A stretch of 64,000 bases of DNA, from assembly GCA_018195615.1 (NCBI GenBank), contig JAGTPG010000001.1, positions 2,108,501 to 2,172,500 on the forward strand. Reading direction: 5' to 3'. A program made the translations under genes and the position numbers. Shown in pieces: positions 20,824 through 30,272 of the stretch (position 1 is the first letter of the stretch; every line of letters starts with the position of its first letter). This DNA is from Streptomyces tuirus (GTDB lineage Bacteria; Actinomycetota; Actinomycetes; Streptomycetales; Streptomycetaceae). Below the pieces are notes generated by a model. That model did no database searches. It was not told the DNA's origin and saw nothing but the letters and a program-made list of their open reading frames with translations.

Positions 20824-21348
20824 GTGCCGGTGAACTCTTTCCGTCACCGGCACCGTTCTGTCTTCCGCGTTGTCCTCCGCCTGCCCGCTGTCGCGGTGTT
20901 GATCACTGTCGCGGGCTGCTCCTCAGCAGACGACAGTGCGTCGGCGACGGTTCCCAGTCCGGACGCGAAGGTCACGGAACTGTGCCGGAACCTGGACAAG
21001 GTACTGCCCGCGAAGGTGGACGGTGAGCGTCGCGAGGATCCCGAGCCCGCGTCGGCGCTGACGGCGGGCTGGGGCAGCCCGGCGATCATACTTCGCTGTG
21101 GTGTGCCGCAGCCGCCGAAGATGGTCGATCCCAAGGTCGCCGACGGACATGATCCGGACGCCGTCGCCGGGGGCGTGAACGGTGTGGACTGGCTGATGGA
21201 GAAGCAGGGGGACGGGGGGTACCGGTTCACCACGGCCAACCGTGAGGCCTATGTGGAGGTCGGAGTGCCGGAGGGTGTGGACAGCTCCGGAGTGCTGATC
21301 GATCTGGCCGCTGCTGTGAAGGAGGCGATCCCCGAAGGGATCGCCTGA
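20824..21348 (+). CDS. DUF3515 lipoprotein
   Basis: A 174-residue protein with a lipoprotein signal: basic start, hydrophobic segment LPAVAVLITVAGC, and a lipobox ending in Cys at about residue 32. The rest matches the actinobacterial DUF3515 family (LCRNLDKVLP, GWGSPAIILRCG, VDWLMEKQGDGGYRFTTANR). It would be anchored to the outer face of the membrane. Function unknown. It is convergent with ddl. Confidence 0.88.
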   Translation: MPVNSFRHRHRSVFRVVLRLPAVAVLITVAGCSSADDSASATVPSPDAKVTELCRNLDKVLPAKVDGERREDPEPASALTAGWGSPAIILRCGVPQPPKMVDPKVADGHDPDAVAGGVNGVDWLMEKQGDGGYRFTTANREAYVEVGVPEGVDSSGVLIDLAAAVKEAIPEGIA

Positions 21349-21360
21349 CGAGGGCTGCTT

Positions 21361-22518
21361 TCAGCGAAGGCCCGTTGAACGGCGCAGGGCCGCCTGGACC
21401 AGTCGGTCCACCAGCTCGGGATAGCTGATGCCGCTCGCCTGCCACATCTGCGGGTACATCGAGATCGGCGTCATACCGGGCATCGTGTTGATCTCGTTGA
21501 TCACGAACTCTCCGTCCTCGGTGAGGAAGAAGTCCGCGCGGACCAGCCCTTCGCAGGACATCGCCTCGAACGCCTCCACCGCGAGCCGCCGCACCTCGGC
21601 CGTCTGCTCGTCGGTCAGCGGGGCCGGGACGACGCCCGGCGTCGAGTCGATGTACTTGGCCTCGAAGTCGTAGTACGCGTGCGCCTCGGCGGGCGGGATC
21701 TCGGAGGGCACGGACGCCCGGGGGCCGTCCTCGAACTCCAGGACGCCGCACTCGATCTCACGGCCGCGCAGGGCCGCCTCGACGAGGATCTTGGGGTCGT
21801 GGTGCTGGGCCTCGGCGATCGCCTCGTCCAGGCCGGAGAGGTCGTCCACCTTGGTGATGCCGATCGAGGAGCCGGCCCGCGCGGGTTTCACGAACAGCGG
21901 CCAGCCGTGCTCACCGGCGAAGTCGACGATCCTCTTGCGGGCGGCGGACTCGTCCCGCTCCCACTCGCGCGGCCGGATCACCAGGTACGGGCCCACCTTC
22001 AGCCCGAAGGAGATGAACACCCGCTTCATGTACTCCTTGTCCTGGCCCACGGCCGAGGCGAGCACACCCGAGCCGACGTACGGGACGCCGGACAGCTCCA
22101 GGAGGCCCTGGAGCGTGCCGTCCTCGCCGTACGGGCCGTGCAGCACCGGGAAGACCACGTCGACGTCGCCGAGGGCCTTGGGCACCGATCCCGGCTCGCT
22201 GTAGACCACTTCGCGGCTGGACGGGTCGACCGGGAGGATCACGCCGCCCTCGGCGGACTCGGCGAGCAGGTCGACGCTCGGCGGGCGCCGGTCGACGATC
22301 GCCATCCGCTCAGGTTCGTCCGCCGTGAGCGCCCAACGGCCGTCCTGGGTGATGCCGATCGGCAGGACGTCGTACTTCGTCCGGTCGATGGCCTTGAGGA
22401 CGGCGCCAGCGGTGACCACGGAGATCCCGTGTTCGGAGCTGCGCCCGCCGAACACGACGGCCACACGCGGCTTGCGAGGCTGCTGCTCGGGGCTCTGGGG
22501 GAGGTTCTCGGTGCTCAT
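21361..22518 (-). CDS. ddlA: D-alanine--D-alanine ligase
   Basis: A 385-residue ATP-grasp enzyme that makes the D-Ala-D-Ala dipeptide of peptidoglycan. Motifs: FGGRSSEHGISVV near the start, HGPYGEDGTLQGLLE, KPARAGSSIGI, and EINTMPGMTP in the Mg-binding region. The omega-loop contains AKY, the form typical of D-Ala-D-Ala rather than D-Ala-D-Lac enzymes, so it is the housekeeping ligase. It lies 59 bp after gpsA in the same direction. Confidence 0.96.
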   Translation of the reverse strand: MSTENLPQSPEQQPRKPRVAVVFGGRSSEHGISVVTAGAVLKAIDRTKYDVLPIGITQDGRWALTADEPERMAIVDRRPPSVDLLAESAEGGVILPVDPSSREVVYSEPGSVPKALGDVDVVFPVLHGPYGEDGTLQGLLELSGVPYVGSGVLASAVGQDKEYMKRVFISFGLKVGPYLVIRPREWERDESAARKRIVDFAGEHGWPLFVKPARAGSSIGITKVDDLSGLDEAIAEAQHHDPKILVEAALRGREIECGVLEFEDGPRASVPSEIPPAEAHAYYDFEAKYIDSTPGVVPAPLTDEQTAEVRRLAVEAFEAMSCEGLVRADFFLTEDGEFVINEINTMPGMTPISMYPQMWQASGISYPELVDRLVQAALRRSTGLR

Positions 22519-22577
22519 ATCGGCTTGAGAGTACCCGTTGGTAGGGCCCGGAGACAGCGCCCGCGACCTCGCGTCGC

Positions 22578-23588
22578 TCAGCGTCGTTCGGGCTTCGCGC
22601 TGCGCGACATCAGCTCCTTGAGAGCGACCACCGGAGGCTTGCCCTCGTGCACGATGCCGACGACCGTCTCCGTGATGGGCATGTCGACGCCGTGCCGGCG
22701 GGCCAGATCCAGCACCGACTCGCAGGACTTGACGCCCTCGGCGGTCTGCTTGGTGACCGCGATGGTCTCCCGCAGGGTCATGCCCTTGCCGAGGTTGGTG
22801 CCGAAGGTGTGGTTGCGGGACAGCGGCGAGGAGCAGGTGGCCACCAGGTCGCCCAGGCCCGCGAGTCCGGAGAAGGTCAGCGGGTCGGCGCCGAGCGCCA
22901 TGCCGAGCCGGGTGGTCTCGGCGAGACCGCGCGTGATCAGCGAGCCCTTGGCGTTGTCGCCGAGGCCCATGCCGTCCGCGATGCCGACGGCCAGCCCGAT
23001 GACGTTCTTGACCGCGCCGCCGAGTTCGCAGCCGACGACATCGGTGTTGGTGTACGGACGGAAGTACGGCGTGTGGCAGGCGGTCTGGAGCCGCTGGGCG
23101 ACGGCCTCGTCGGTGCAGGCGACCACGGCCGCGGCCGGCATCCGGGCCGCGATCTCACGGGCCAGGTTGGGCCCGGTGACGACGGCGATCCGGTCCTGAC
23201 CGACCTTGGCGACGTCGTCGATGACCTCGCTCATCCGCATCGCGGAGCCGAGTTCGACGCCCTTCATCAGTGACACCAAAACCGTGCCGGGCGCGAGCAG
23301 CGGCGCCCAGTCGGCGAGGTTGCCGCGCAGGGTCTGCGAGGGGACCGACAGGACCGTGAAGTCGGCGTCCGCGGCGGCTTCAGCGGGGTCCGTGGTGGCC
23401 CGGACGTTCTCCGGGAGCTCGACGCCAGGGAAGTAGTCGGGATTGGTCCGGGTGGAGTTGATCGCCTCCACGAGCTCCGGGCGGCGCCCCCACAGGGTGA
23501 CCTCGCACCCGGCGTCGGCGAGCACCATGCCGAAGGCCGTGCCCCACGAACCGGCGCTCAGCACCGCCGCCTTGACCGGCTTGCTCAC
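22578..23588 (-). CDS. gpsA: NAD(P)-dependent glycerol-3-phosphate dehydrogenase
   Basis: A 336-residue enzyme making glycerol 3-phosphate for phospholipids. The start GTG 23586-23588 overlaps the plsC stop (GTGA). Nucleotide-binding motif AVLSAGSWGTAF: the first Gly of the usual GxGxxG is a Ser here. The catalytic Lys of KNVIGLAVGIADG and the GLGDLVATC motif are present. The coupling with plsC joins glycerol 3-phosphate supply to acylation. Confidence 0.95.
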   Translation of the reverse strand: MSKPVKAAVLSAGSWGTAFGMVLADAGCEVTLWGRRPELVEAINSTRTNPDYFPGVELPENVRATTDPAEAAADADFTVLSVPSQTLRGNLADWAPLLAPGTVLVSLMKGVELGSAMRMSEVIDDVAKVGQDRIAVVTGPNLAREIAARMPAAAVVACTDEAVAQRLQTACHTPYFRPYTNTDVVGCELGGAVKNVIGLAVGIADGMGLGDNAKGSLITRGLAETTRLGMALGADPLTFSGLAGLGDLVATCSSPLSRNHTFGTNLGKGMTLRETIAVTKQTAEGVKSCESVLDLARRHGVDMPITETVVGIVHEGKPPVVALKELMSRSAKPERR

Positions 23589-24376
23589 TTGCCCAGCCCC
23601 TCTTCCTGCACGGTCTGCCCGGAATTCTGTTGCGTCTGTGCCTGCGCCTGGGTGCGGCGCCGCTGTTCGATCCGCTCCCGGCGCGGGTCGTAGGGCGTCT
23701 CGGGCGCCTTCTCGCCGCGGATCTCCTCCAGCTGGCGGGTGATGGCGGCCATGATGACCTCGGTGGCCTCCTTCAGGAGCTCCGCGGTCATCTCCCGGTC
23801 GTAGAACCGCGTGAGGTCCACGGGCGGCCCGGCGAGCACGCGGTGCGTCTTGCGCGGCAAGAGGTGCGGCTTCTTCGCGTACGGCGGCAGCAGTTCGTTG
23901 CAGCCCCACTGGGCGACGGGGATGACCGGGCACTTGGTCTGCAGGGCGACGCGTGCGGCCCCGGTCTTGCCGGTCATGGGCCAGCCGTCGGGGTCGCGGG
24001 TGAGGGTGCCCTCGGGATAGAAGGCGACGCATTCACCGCGGTCCACGGCGTCGATCGCGGCCCGGAAGGCGCTGAGCGCGTCCGTGCTCTCGCGGTAGAC
24101 GGGGATCTGTCCGGTGCCGCGCATCGCCGCGCCCACGAATCCCTTCTTGAAAAGCCCGCTCTTCGCGAGGAATCGCGGCACGCGCCCGGTGTTGTACTGA
24201 AAGTGCGCGTAAGCGAAGGGATCGATGTGCGAATTATGGTTCACCGCGGTGATAAATCCGCCCTCGGCCGGAATGTGCTCGATTCCGCGCCAGTCCCGCC
24301 TGAGGAGAACCACCAGCGGCGGTTTGCAGATCACCGCGGCGAAGCGGTACCAGAAGCCGATTCTGCGGCGGGGCAC
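23585..24376 (-). CDS. plsC: 1-acyl-sn-glycerol-3-phosphate acyltransferase
   Basis: A 263-residue membrane-associated acyltransferase. The start is GTG 24374-24376 with GAGGAAGG upstream. Catalytic block NHNSHIDPF (the NHx4D motif) is near residue 48 and the substrate block FYPEGTLTRD near residue 126. A hydrophobic segment (FAAVICKPPLVVLL) near the N-terminus could dip into the membrane. The C-terminal tail is rich in Gln and Glu. It is translationally coupled to gpsA. Confidence 0.93.
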   Translation of the reverse strand: MPRRRIGFWYRFAAVICKPPLVVLLRRDWRGIEHIPAEGGFITAVNHNSHIDPFAYAHFQYNTGRVPRFLAKSGLFKKGFVGAAMRGTGQIPVYRESTDALSAFRAAIDAVDRGECVAFYPEGTLTRDPDGWPMTGKTGAARVALQTKCPVIPVAQWGCNELLPPYAKKPHLLPRKTHRVLAGPPVDLTRFYDREMTAELLKEATEVIMAAITRQLEEIRGEKAPETPYDPRRERIEQRRRTQAQAQTQQNSGQTVQEEGLGK

Positions 24377-24535
24377 GCGGACACCTTCCTCTAGGGCCTG
24401 TAGCGGGGGCCACCGGGGGGCCGCACAAGTGTCGCCCCAGGCCGCCGGTCTGTCGAGAACACCGTACGCCCCGACACGCCGGGCGCCGGGTGCCCCGGGT
24501 GACAATGACCGCGACAAGAGAGAGACGGAACATCT

Positions 24536-25174
24536 GTGCAGTGGACCTTGGTCGTACCCCTGAAGCCCCTGGCCCAGGCCAAGAGCAGGCTTGCGGACAC
24601 CGCGGACGACGGGCTGCGGCCGGACCTGGCCCTCGCCTTCGCCCAGGACACGGTGGCGGCGGCGCTGGCCTGCCCTGCGGTGCGGGATGTGGCAGTCGTC
24701 ACGGACGACGCCCGGGCGGGGCGTGAGCTGGCGGCACTGGGCGCCGCGATCGTCCCGGACGAGCCGGGCGCCGGCCTCAACGCCGCCCTCGCACACGCGA
24801 CGGGGGTCGTCCGGTCCGCCCGTCCCGGAAGTCCGGTGGCGGCACTGAACGCCGATCTGCCGGCGCTGCGCCCCCCGGAATTGTCCCGGGTACTCGACGC
24901 CGCCGCGGAATTCCCGCGTGCATTTCTCGCGGACGCGGCCGCAATCGGTACGACTCTGCTGGCCGCCGCCCCGGGGCGGCAATTGCTCCCGGCGTTCGGC
25001 ACCGATTCCCGGGCCCGGCACCGCGCGTCCGGGGCCGTGGAACTGTCCCTCGCCGCCGTGGACTCGGTACGCCAGGACGTGGACACCGGCGACGACCTGC
25101 GCAGCGCGCTGGCCCTGGGGGTGGGTGCTCATACGGCCGCGGCCGCCGCGCGGTTGCTGATACCCGGGCAGTAG
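24536..25174 (+). CDS. cofC: Phosphoenolpyruvate/2-phospho-L-lactate guanylyltransferase
   Basis: A 212-residue nucleotidyltransferase for coenzyme F420 synthesis. The start is GTG 24536. Typical CofC features: WTLVVPLKPLAQAKSRL, VVTDD, ALNADLPALRPPEL and FGTDSRARH. It is divergent from plsC, with a 159-bp spacer. Confidence 0.93.
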   Translation: MQWTLVVPLKPLAQAKSRLADTADDGLRPDLALAFAQDTVAAALACPAVRDVAVVTDDARAGRELAALGAAIVPDEPGAGLNAALAHATGVVRSARPGSPVAALNADLPALRPPELSRVLDAAAEFPRAFLADAAAIGTTLLAAAPGRQLLPAFGTDSRARHRASGAVELSLAAVDSVRQDVDTGDDLRSALALGVGAHTAAAAARLLIPGQ

Positions 25175-25183
25175 GCTGCGGCC

Positions 25184-25386
25184 ATGCAGGCGACCGCGTA
25201 CACGTACGACCCCGAGAGCCGCAGCGGGCAGGTGCTCCTGGACGACGGCACCCCGGTGCCCTTCGACACGGCCGCGTTCGACGCGGGGGCCTCAGGCTGC
25301 TGCGCCCGGGGCAGCGGGTGCGGATCGAGGTGGAGGGCCCCAAGGACGCCCTACGGATCACCCTGGTGACCCTGCAGACTCTCTGA
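25184..25386 (+). CDS. Small cold-shock-like (OB-fold) protein, frameshifted
   Basis: About 67 residues after restoring one G near 25285. The corrected sequence has GQVLLDDGTPVPFDTAAF and LRPGQRVRIEVEG, a pattern close to the cold-shock/OB fold, but without the aromatic RNP motifs of true cold-shock proteins. It starts 9 bp after cofC. Function unknown. Confidence 0.7.
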
Positions 25387-25405
25387 CCACTCCCTGAACA
25401 CACCG

Positions 25406-25435
25406 CGGGCCGGACTCCGTACGGAGTCCGGCCCG
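25406..25435. terminator. Bidirectional terminator, 30-bp perfect palindrome
   Basis: A perfect 30-bp palindrome centred between 25420 and 25421, between the convergent genes ending at 25386 and 25458. It can form the same hairpin from either strand. Confidence 0.7.
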
Positions 25436-25457
25436 GCGCGTGAGTACGCCAGCGCCC

Positions 25458-26102
25458 CTACTTCTTGCGGGCGGTGGTCTTCTTCGCGGTGGTCTTGCGC
25501 GCCGTCGACTTCTTGGCGGGCGCCTTCTTGGCGGTCGCCTTCTTCGCCGGTGCCTTCTTGGCCGTGGTCTTCTTCGCGGCGGTGGTCTTGGCGGCGCCCG
25601 TGGTCTTCTTCGCGGGGGCCTTCTTCGCCGTGGTCTTCTTCGCGGCCGCCGTCTTGGTGGTGGCCTTCTTCGCCGTCGTCTTCTTGGCGGTGGTCTTCTT
25701 CGCGGTGGCGGCCTTCTTGGTGGTCGCCTTCTTCGCGGCGGCCTTCTTGACCGTCGCGCCGGCACCGCCGGTCAGGCTGCCCTTCGGCGCCTTCTTGACG
25801 GAGACCTCACCACCACGCGGCAGCTTCTTCGAGCCGCTGACCAGGTCCTTGAAGCCCTGGCCCGCCCGGAAGCGCGGAACGGAGGTCTTCTTGACCCGAA
25901 CCCGCTCGCCCGTCTGGGGGTTACGGGCGTAGCGCGCCGGACGGTCGACCTTCTCGAAGGAACCGAAGCCGGTGACGGAGACCCTCTCACCTGCGACGAC
26001 CGCGCGGACGATGGCGTCCAGTACATGGTCGACAGCATCAGCGGCCTGCTGGCGGCCGCCCATCTTGTCGGCAATCGCTTCTACGAGCTGCGCCTTGTTC
26101 AC
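25458..26102 (-). CDS. hupS: Nucleoid-associated protein HupS (HU domain plus lysine/alanine-rich tail)
   Basis: 214 residues. The N-terminal 90-95 residues are an HU domain ([36 protein letters not shown]). The remaining 120 residues are AAKK/TAKK repeats like the tails of eukaryotic histone H1. In S. coelicolor HupS is enriched in spores and compacts the nucleoid. The tail is encoded by a repetitive GC-rich stretch which is prone to length variation. Confidence 0.95.
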   Translation of the reverse strand: MNKAQLVEAIADKMGGRQQAADAVDHVLDAIVRAVVAGERVSVTGFGSFEKVDRPARYARNPQTGERVRVKKTSVPRFRAGQGFKDLVSGSKKLPRGGEVSVKKAPKGSLTGGAGATVKKAAAKKATTKKAATAKKTTAKKTTAKKATTKTAAAKKTTAKKAPAKKTTGAAKTTAAKKTTAKKAPAKKATAKKAPAKKSTARKTTAKKTTARKK

Positions 26103-26238
26103 GTCTTCCCCTTCGGAGACATCGCCAGAACGAAAGTGTTCAAGCTTTTTCGCACGTTAGGCAGATATATACCGCAAATCAAACACGAAACGGGCTTCTC
26201 ACCCTTGTGCCGCAACGAACTCGGCTGTGCCGTCCGGT

Positions 26239-26469
26239 TCAGCGTTCCTCGTCGGGGATACGTCCCTCGTCGAGGTCCGCGGTGAACCGCTCCAGCCGCC
26301 TTGCCGCGTCGGCGAGATCGTGCTTGGCCGCGGCCGTAATGACCAGCAGCTTCCGGGTCAGCGCCATCCGTACGCCCTCCGGGACTTGCAGTGCGCGCAC
26401 CCTTGAGTGCGCTTCCTTGAGTTGGTCCGCGACTGCCGCATAGAGCTCGAGTTGGCCGTCGTGTTCCAT
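26239..26469 (-). CDS. Small helical protein, function unknown
   Basis: A 76-residue, mostly helical protein (DQLKEAHSRVRALQVPEGVR, KHDLADAARRLERFTADLDE). No signal or metal motif. It lies upstream of hupS on the same strand, with a gap of about 140 bp. I recall a similar small protein at this place in other Streptomyces but no function. Confidence 0.7.
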   Translation of the reverse strand: MEHDGQLELYAAVADQLKEAHSRVRALQVPEGVRMALTRKLLVITAAAKHDLADAARRLERFTADLDEGRIPDEER

Positions 26470-26654
26470 GCACAGATTGTGCCATCTGGGGCGAGTTGTC
26501 GCCTGCGCAGGGGACAACTGCCGCCTCCGACGGCCTCCCGGGCACGTGCGGAAGCCACGGCTGTACATCTCGCGTACCCCAACAACCACCGGCATAACGT
26601 GGGAAGTTGACAGCGCCCTTCGGAGCGGGCAGGGCCGTTCGGGTGCAGACACGG

Positions 26655-26685
26655 CTGTACCCCGATCGGGCTGATCGGGGTACAG
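26655..26685 (-). terminator. Terminator of leuCD
   Basis: A perfect 13-bp stem with a 5-nt loop, about 60 bp beyond the leuD stop. Confidence 0.7.
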
Positions 26686-26744
26686 AGGGGGTGTTCCGGT
26701 GGCCGAAAGTCGCCTTGTTCAGCGGCGGCGGGCCGTGCTCCGGA

Positions 26745-27338
26745 TCAGAGCTGGAGCGTCCGCGGCTTGAAAGCGGGGCGCTTCGCCTCGTACGCGGCGA
26801 TGTCCTGCTCGTTCTGGAGGGTGATCGAGATGTCGTCGAGGCCGTTCAGCAGCCGCCAGCGGGAGTTCTCGTCCAGCTCGAAGGAGGCGGTGATGCCCTC
26901 GGCGCGCACCTCGCGGCTCTCCAGGTCGACGGTGATCTCGGCCTGCGGGTCCTTCTCGGTGAGCTCCCACAGCGCATCCACGATCTTCTGCTCCAGCACG
27001 ACCGTGAGCAGGCCGTTCTTGAGCGAGTTGCCGCGGAAGATGTCGGCGAAGCGGGAGGAGATCACGGCCTTGAAACCGTAGTTCTGCAGCGCCCAGACGG
27101 CGTGCTCACGGGAGGAGCCGGTGCCGAAGTCGGGGCCGGCGACCAGGACGGTCGCGCCCTGCCGCTCGGGCTGGTTGAGCACGAAGGACTCGTCCTTGCG
27201 CCAGGCCTCGAACAGCCCGTCCTCGAACCCGTCGCGCGTGACCTTCTTGAGCCAGTGGGCGGGGATGATCTGGTCGGTGTCGACGTTGCTGCGGCGCAGC
27301 GGGACGGCCCGGCCGGTGTGGGTGGTGAAGGCTTCCAT
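26745..27338 (-). CDS. leuD: 3-isopropylmalate dehydratase small subunit
   Basis: A 197-residue aconitase swivel domain. Motifs [20 protein letters not shown] and [15 protein letters not shown], which contacts the substrate, are present. It forms the leucine-pathway isomerase with LeuC, which ends 5 bp upstream. Confidence 0.97.
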   Translation of the reverse strand: MEAFTTHTGRAVPLRRSNVDTDQIIPAHWLKKVTRDGFEDGLFEAWRKDESFVLNQPERQGATVLVAGPDFGTGSSREHAVWALQNYGFKAVISSRFADIFRGNSLKNGLLTVVLEQKIVDALWELTEKDPQAEITVDLESREVRAEGITASFELDENSRWRLLNGLDDISITLQNEQDIAAYEAKRPAFKPRTLQL

Positions 27339-27343
27339 GGTTC

Positions 27344-28774
27344 TCAGACTCCAGCGGGCGCAGGGGTGTCGGCGGCGGACAGGTCGGCCGGGGAGGCCAG
27401 GTGGCCCAGGACGGCGGTCGCCGCCGCGACCTGCGGCGACACCAGGTGCGTACGACCGCCCTTGCCCTGCCGGCCCTCGAAGTTGCGGTTGGAGGTGGAC
27501 GCGGAGCGCTCACCCGGGGCCAGCTGGTCGGGGTTCATGCCCAGACACATCGAGCAGCCCGCGTGCCGCCACTCGGCGCCGGCCTCCTTGAAGACGACGT
27601 CCAGACCCTCGGAGACGGCCTGCAGACCGACCCGCGCGGAGCCCGGGACGACCAGCATCCGTACGCCGTCTGCGACTTTGCGGCCCTTCAGCAGCTCGGC
27701 GGCGGCGCGCAGGTCCTCGATCCGGCCGTTGGTGCAGGAGCCTACGAAGACGGTGTCCACGTTGATGGAGCGCAGCGGCTGACCGGCCTCCAACCCCATG
27801 TACTCCAGGGCCTTTTCGGCGGCGTAGCGCTCCGATGCGTCTTCGTACGAAGCAGGGTCGGGGACGGACGCCGAAAGCGGCGCGCCCTGGCCGGGGTTGG
27901 TGCCCCAGGTGACGAACGGCGACAGTTCGGCGGCCTCGATGACGACCTCGGCGTCGAACTCGGCGTCCTCGTCCGTCCTGAGCGTCTTCCAGTACTCGAC
28001 GGCGGCGTCCCAGTCCGCGCCCTCGGGGGCGTGCGGGCGGCCCTCGAGGTACGCGAAGGTGGTCTCGTCCGGGGCGATCATGCCCGCGCGGGCACCGGCC
28101 TCGATCGACATGTTGCAGATGGTCATCCGGGCCTCCATCGAGAGCTTCTCGATGGCCTCGCCGCGGTACTCCAGGACGTAGCCCTGGCCGCCGCCGGTGC
28201 CGATCTTCGCGATGATCGCGAGGATCAGGTCCTTGGCGGTGACACCCTCGGGCAGTTCGCCGTTGACCGTGATCGCCATGGTCTTCGGGCGGCTCATCGG
28301 CAGCGTCTGGGTGGCCAGCACGTGCTCCACCTGGGAGGTGCCGATGCCGAACGCCAGCGCGCCGAAGGCGCCGTGCGTGGAGGTGTGGGAGTCGCCGCAG
28401 ACGACCGTGGTGCCCGGCTGGGTCAGGCCCAGCTGCGGGCCGACGACGTGCACGACGCCCTGCTCGACGTCGCCCAGCGGGTGCAGGCGCACGCCGAACT
28501 CGGCGGCGTTCTTGCGCAGCGTCTCCAGCTGGACCCGGGAGACCGGGTCGGCGATGGGCTTGTCGATGTCGAGGGTGGGGGTGTTGTGGTCCTCGGTGGC
28601 GATGGTGAGGTCGAGGCGCCGCACCTTGCGGCCGCTCTTGCGGAGGCCGTCGAAGGCCTGCGGGCTGGTCACCTCGTGCAGCAGGTGCAGATCGATGAAG
28701 AGAAGGTCGGGCTCGCCTTCCACGCGCCGGACGACATGGTCGTCCCAGACTTTCTCCGCGAGTGTCCTACCCAT
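27344..28774 (-). CDS. leuC: 3-isopropylmalate dehydratase large subunit
   Basis: A 476-residue aconitase-family protein. The 4Fe-4S ligands are in [13 protein letters not shown] and [10 protein letters not shown]. The start [15 protein letters not shown] is standard. First gene of leuCD, divergent from ndgR; the shared spacer carries the palindrome at 28935-28963. In S. coelicolor the homologous NdgR controls leuCD. Confidence 0.97.
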   Translation of the reverse strand: MGRTLAEKVWDDHVVRRVEGEPDLLFIDLHLLHEVTSPQAFDGLRKSGRKVRRLDLTIATEDHNTPTLDIDKPIADPVSRVQLETLRKNAAEFGVRLHPLGDVEQGVVHVVGPQLGLTQPGTTVVCGDSHTSTHGAFGALAFGIGTSQVEHVLATQTLPMSRPKTMAITVNGELPEGVTAKDLILAIIAKIGTGGGQGYVLEYRGEAIEKLSMEARMTICNMSIEAGARAGMIAPDETTFAYLEGRPHAPEGADWDAAVEYWKTLRTDEDAEFDAEVVIEAAELSPFVTWGTNPGQGAPLSASVPDPASYEDASERYAAEKALEYMGLEAGQPLRSINVDTVFVGSCTNGRIEDLRAAAELLKGRKVADGVRMLVVPGSARVGLQAVSEGLDVVFKEAGAEWRHAGCSMCLGMNPDQLAPGERSASTSNRNFEGRQGKGGRTHLVSPQVAAATAVLGHLASPADLSAADTPAPAGV

Positions 28775-28934
28775 CGCTGTTCCCTCCGGCCGACGACGAT
28801 CCGCCGGCCCAACTAGAGATCTTGAGGAGGCGGGCCCCACGCCCCTGGTTTCCGGGCATCCGCCGCCAGACCCGTACGTCACGGGCCGTTGTGACTTCGT
28901 GTCTTCCAGAGTGGCGGGTTCCACGAGAATTTGA

Positions 28935-28963
28935 ACTTGCGTTTCACAGAGTGAGACGCGAGT
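28935..28963. promoter_or_regulatory. Probable NdgR operator in the leuC-ndgR spacer
   Basis: An inverted repeat with 13-bp arms (11 of 13 matching) and a 3-bp centre: ACTTGCGTTTCAC, AGA, GTGAGACGCGAGT. It ends 8 bp before the ndgR ATG. The position and symmetry fit binding by the IclR-type NdgR dimer. Confidence 0.6.
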
Positions 28964-28971
28964 ATCGTTTC

Positions 28972-29688
28972 ATGGACAACAGTAGCGGCGTCGGCGTTCT
29001 GGACAAGGCGGCCCTCGTCCTGAGCGCTCTGGAGTCCGGTCCGGCCACCCTCGCGGGCCTGGTCGGCGCCACCGGACTGGCACGACCCACGGCCCACCGC
29101 CTGGCCGTGGCGCTGGAACACCACCGCATGGTGGCGCGCGACATGCAGGGCCGTTTCATTCTCGGCCCCCGCCTCGCGGAACTGGCCGCGGCCGCGGGTG
29201 AGGACCGTCTCCTCGCCACCGCCGGCCCGGTGCTCACACACCTCCGGGACATCACGGGCGAGAGCGCGCAGCTCTATCGCCGCCAGGGCGACATGCGCAT
29301 CTGCGTCGCCGCGGCGGAGCGCCTGTCCGGCCTGCGGGACACGGTCCCGGTCGGCTCGACACTCACGATGAAGGCCGGCTCCTCGGCGCAGATCCTGCTG
29401 GCCTGGGAGGAGCCGGAGCGGCTGCACCGCGGCCTGCAGGGGGCGCGCTTCACGGCGACGGCCCTGTCGGGCGTACGGCGGCGGGGCTGGGCGCAGTCGA
29501 TCGGTGAGCGGGAGCCGGGGGTCGCGTCCGTCTCGGCGCCGGTGCGAGGCCCTTCCAACCGTGTCGTGGCGGCGGTGTCGGTGTCCGGGCCGATCGAGCG
29601 GCTGACCCGCCACCCGGGCCGTATGCATGCGCAGGCTGTGATCGATGCGGCGGGGCGCCTGTCCGAGGCACTTCGGCGCACCGGCTGA
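28972..29688 (+). CDS. ndgR: IclR-family regulator NdgR
   Basis: A 238-residue regulator with an N-terminal winged helix (GLVGATGLARPTAHRLAVAL) and a C-terminal ligand domain. The divergent position next to leuC identifies it as NdgR, which in Streptomyces controls leucine and other amino acid genes and affects antibiotic production. The operator-like palindrome just upstream suggests autoregulation. Confidence 0.94.
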   Translation: MDNSSGVGVLDKAALVLSALESGPATLAGLVGATGLARPTAHRLAVALEHHRMVARDMQGRFILGPRLAELAAAAGEDRLLATAGPVLTHLRDITGESAQLYRRQGDMRICVAAAERLSGLRDTVPVGSTLTMKAGSSAQILLAWEEPERLHRGLQGARFTATALSGVRRRGWAQSIGEREPGVASVSAPVRGPSNRVVAAVSVSGPIERLTRHPGRMHAQAVIDAAGRLSEALRRTG

Positions 29689-29783
29689 GCGTTTAGGGGA
29701 AGGTCGGCCTCAACGCCGCGGCAGGCTTTCCCCGACCAGGCGCCATGGCAGCTTGCGGTTGGGTGTCGGGGGCCGGCCCGTCG

Positions 29784-29812
29784 GGGCTGGTCGCGCAGTT
29801 CCCCGCGCCCCC
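29784..29812. repeat. Interspersed GTCGCGCAGTTCC repeat, copy 2
   Basis: Core GGTCGCGCAGTTCCCCGCGC, matching copies at 7867-7896 and 47623-47655; GGGG and CCCC at the ends can pair. Confidence 0.6.
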
Positions 29813-29820
29813 AAGAAGGT

Positions 29821-29868
29821 ACGTACGCAAGAGGCCCTCCACAGAAGTGGAGGGCCTCTTGCGTACGT
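29821..29868. terminator. Long perfect hairpin between ndgR and the tRNA genes
   Basis: Perfect 22-bp arms with a 4-nt loop (AGAA). It starts 132 bp after the ndgR stop and ends two bases before the last tRNA, so it probably ends transcription from both sides. Confidence 0.75.
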
Positions 29869-29869
29869 G

Positions 29870-29942
29870 TACCCCCGACCGGATTCGAACCGGCGCTACC
29901 GCCTTGAGAGGGCGGCGTGCTAGGCCGCTACACAACGGGGGC
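29870..29942 (-). tRNA. tRNA-Glu (CUC), copy 1
   Basis: 73 nt, full cloverleaf on the minus strand: 7-bp acceptor (GCCCCCG, closing G-U), anticodon loop CTCTCAA with anticodon CTC, and T arm GGTTCGAATCC. CCA is not encoded. Confidence 0.95.
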
Positions 29943-29970
29943 GTGGATCCTGCGTTTCCGCAGGTCCGAG

Positions 29971-30042
29971 CTGGTCTACCTGGACTCGAACCAAGACTAA
30001 CTGAACCAGAATCAGTCGTGCTGCCAATTACACCATAGACCA
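29971..30042 (-). tRNA. tRNA-Gln (CUG), copy 1
   Basis: 72 nt on the minus strand. Acceptor TGGTCTA, anticodon loop TTCTGGT with anticodon CTG, T arm GGTTCGAGTCC, discriminator G73 as usual for tRNA-Gln. Confidence 0.95.
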
Positions 30043-30062
30043 ATGTGGTTTAGACCAGTCAG

Positions 30063-30135
30063 TACCCCCGACCGGATTCGAACCGGCGCTACCGCCTTGA
30101 GAGGGCGGCGTGCTAGGCCGCTACACAACGGGGGC
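30063..30135 (-). tRNA. tRNA-Glu (CUC), copy 2
   Basis: 73 nt, identical in sequence to the copy at 29870-29942. Confidence 0.95.
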
Positions 30136-30164
30136 CCTAGCGATCCCGACATGATCGGAATCAG

Positions 30165-30236
30165 TACCCCGACCGGATTCGAACCGGCGCTACTGCCTTG
30201 AGAGGGCAGCGTGCTAGGCCGCTACACAACGGGGGC
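30165..30236 (-). tRNA. tRNA-Glu (CUC), copy 3, one base short in the acceptor stem
   Basis: Same as the other Glu copies except for two features. The 3' acceptor strand has four G instead of five, so the gene is 72 nt and the stem cannot pair fully; this is probably a lost base in a run, as elsewhere in the window. The anticodon stem has a compensatory pair change (CTGCC with GGCAG) that keeps pairing. Confidence 0.85.
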
Positions 30237-30272
30237 TTTGCAGATGCTGTGTTCATTCGAAGCGTCTGCGAG

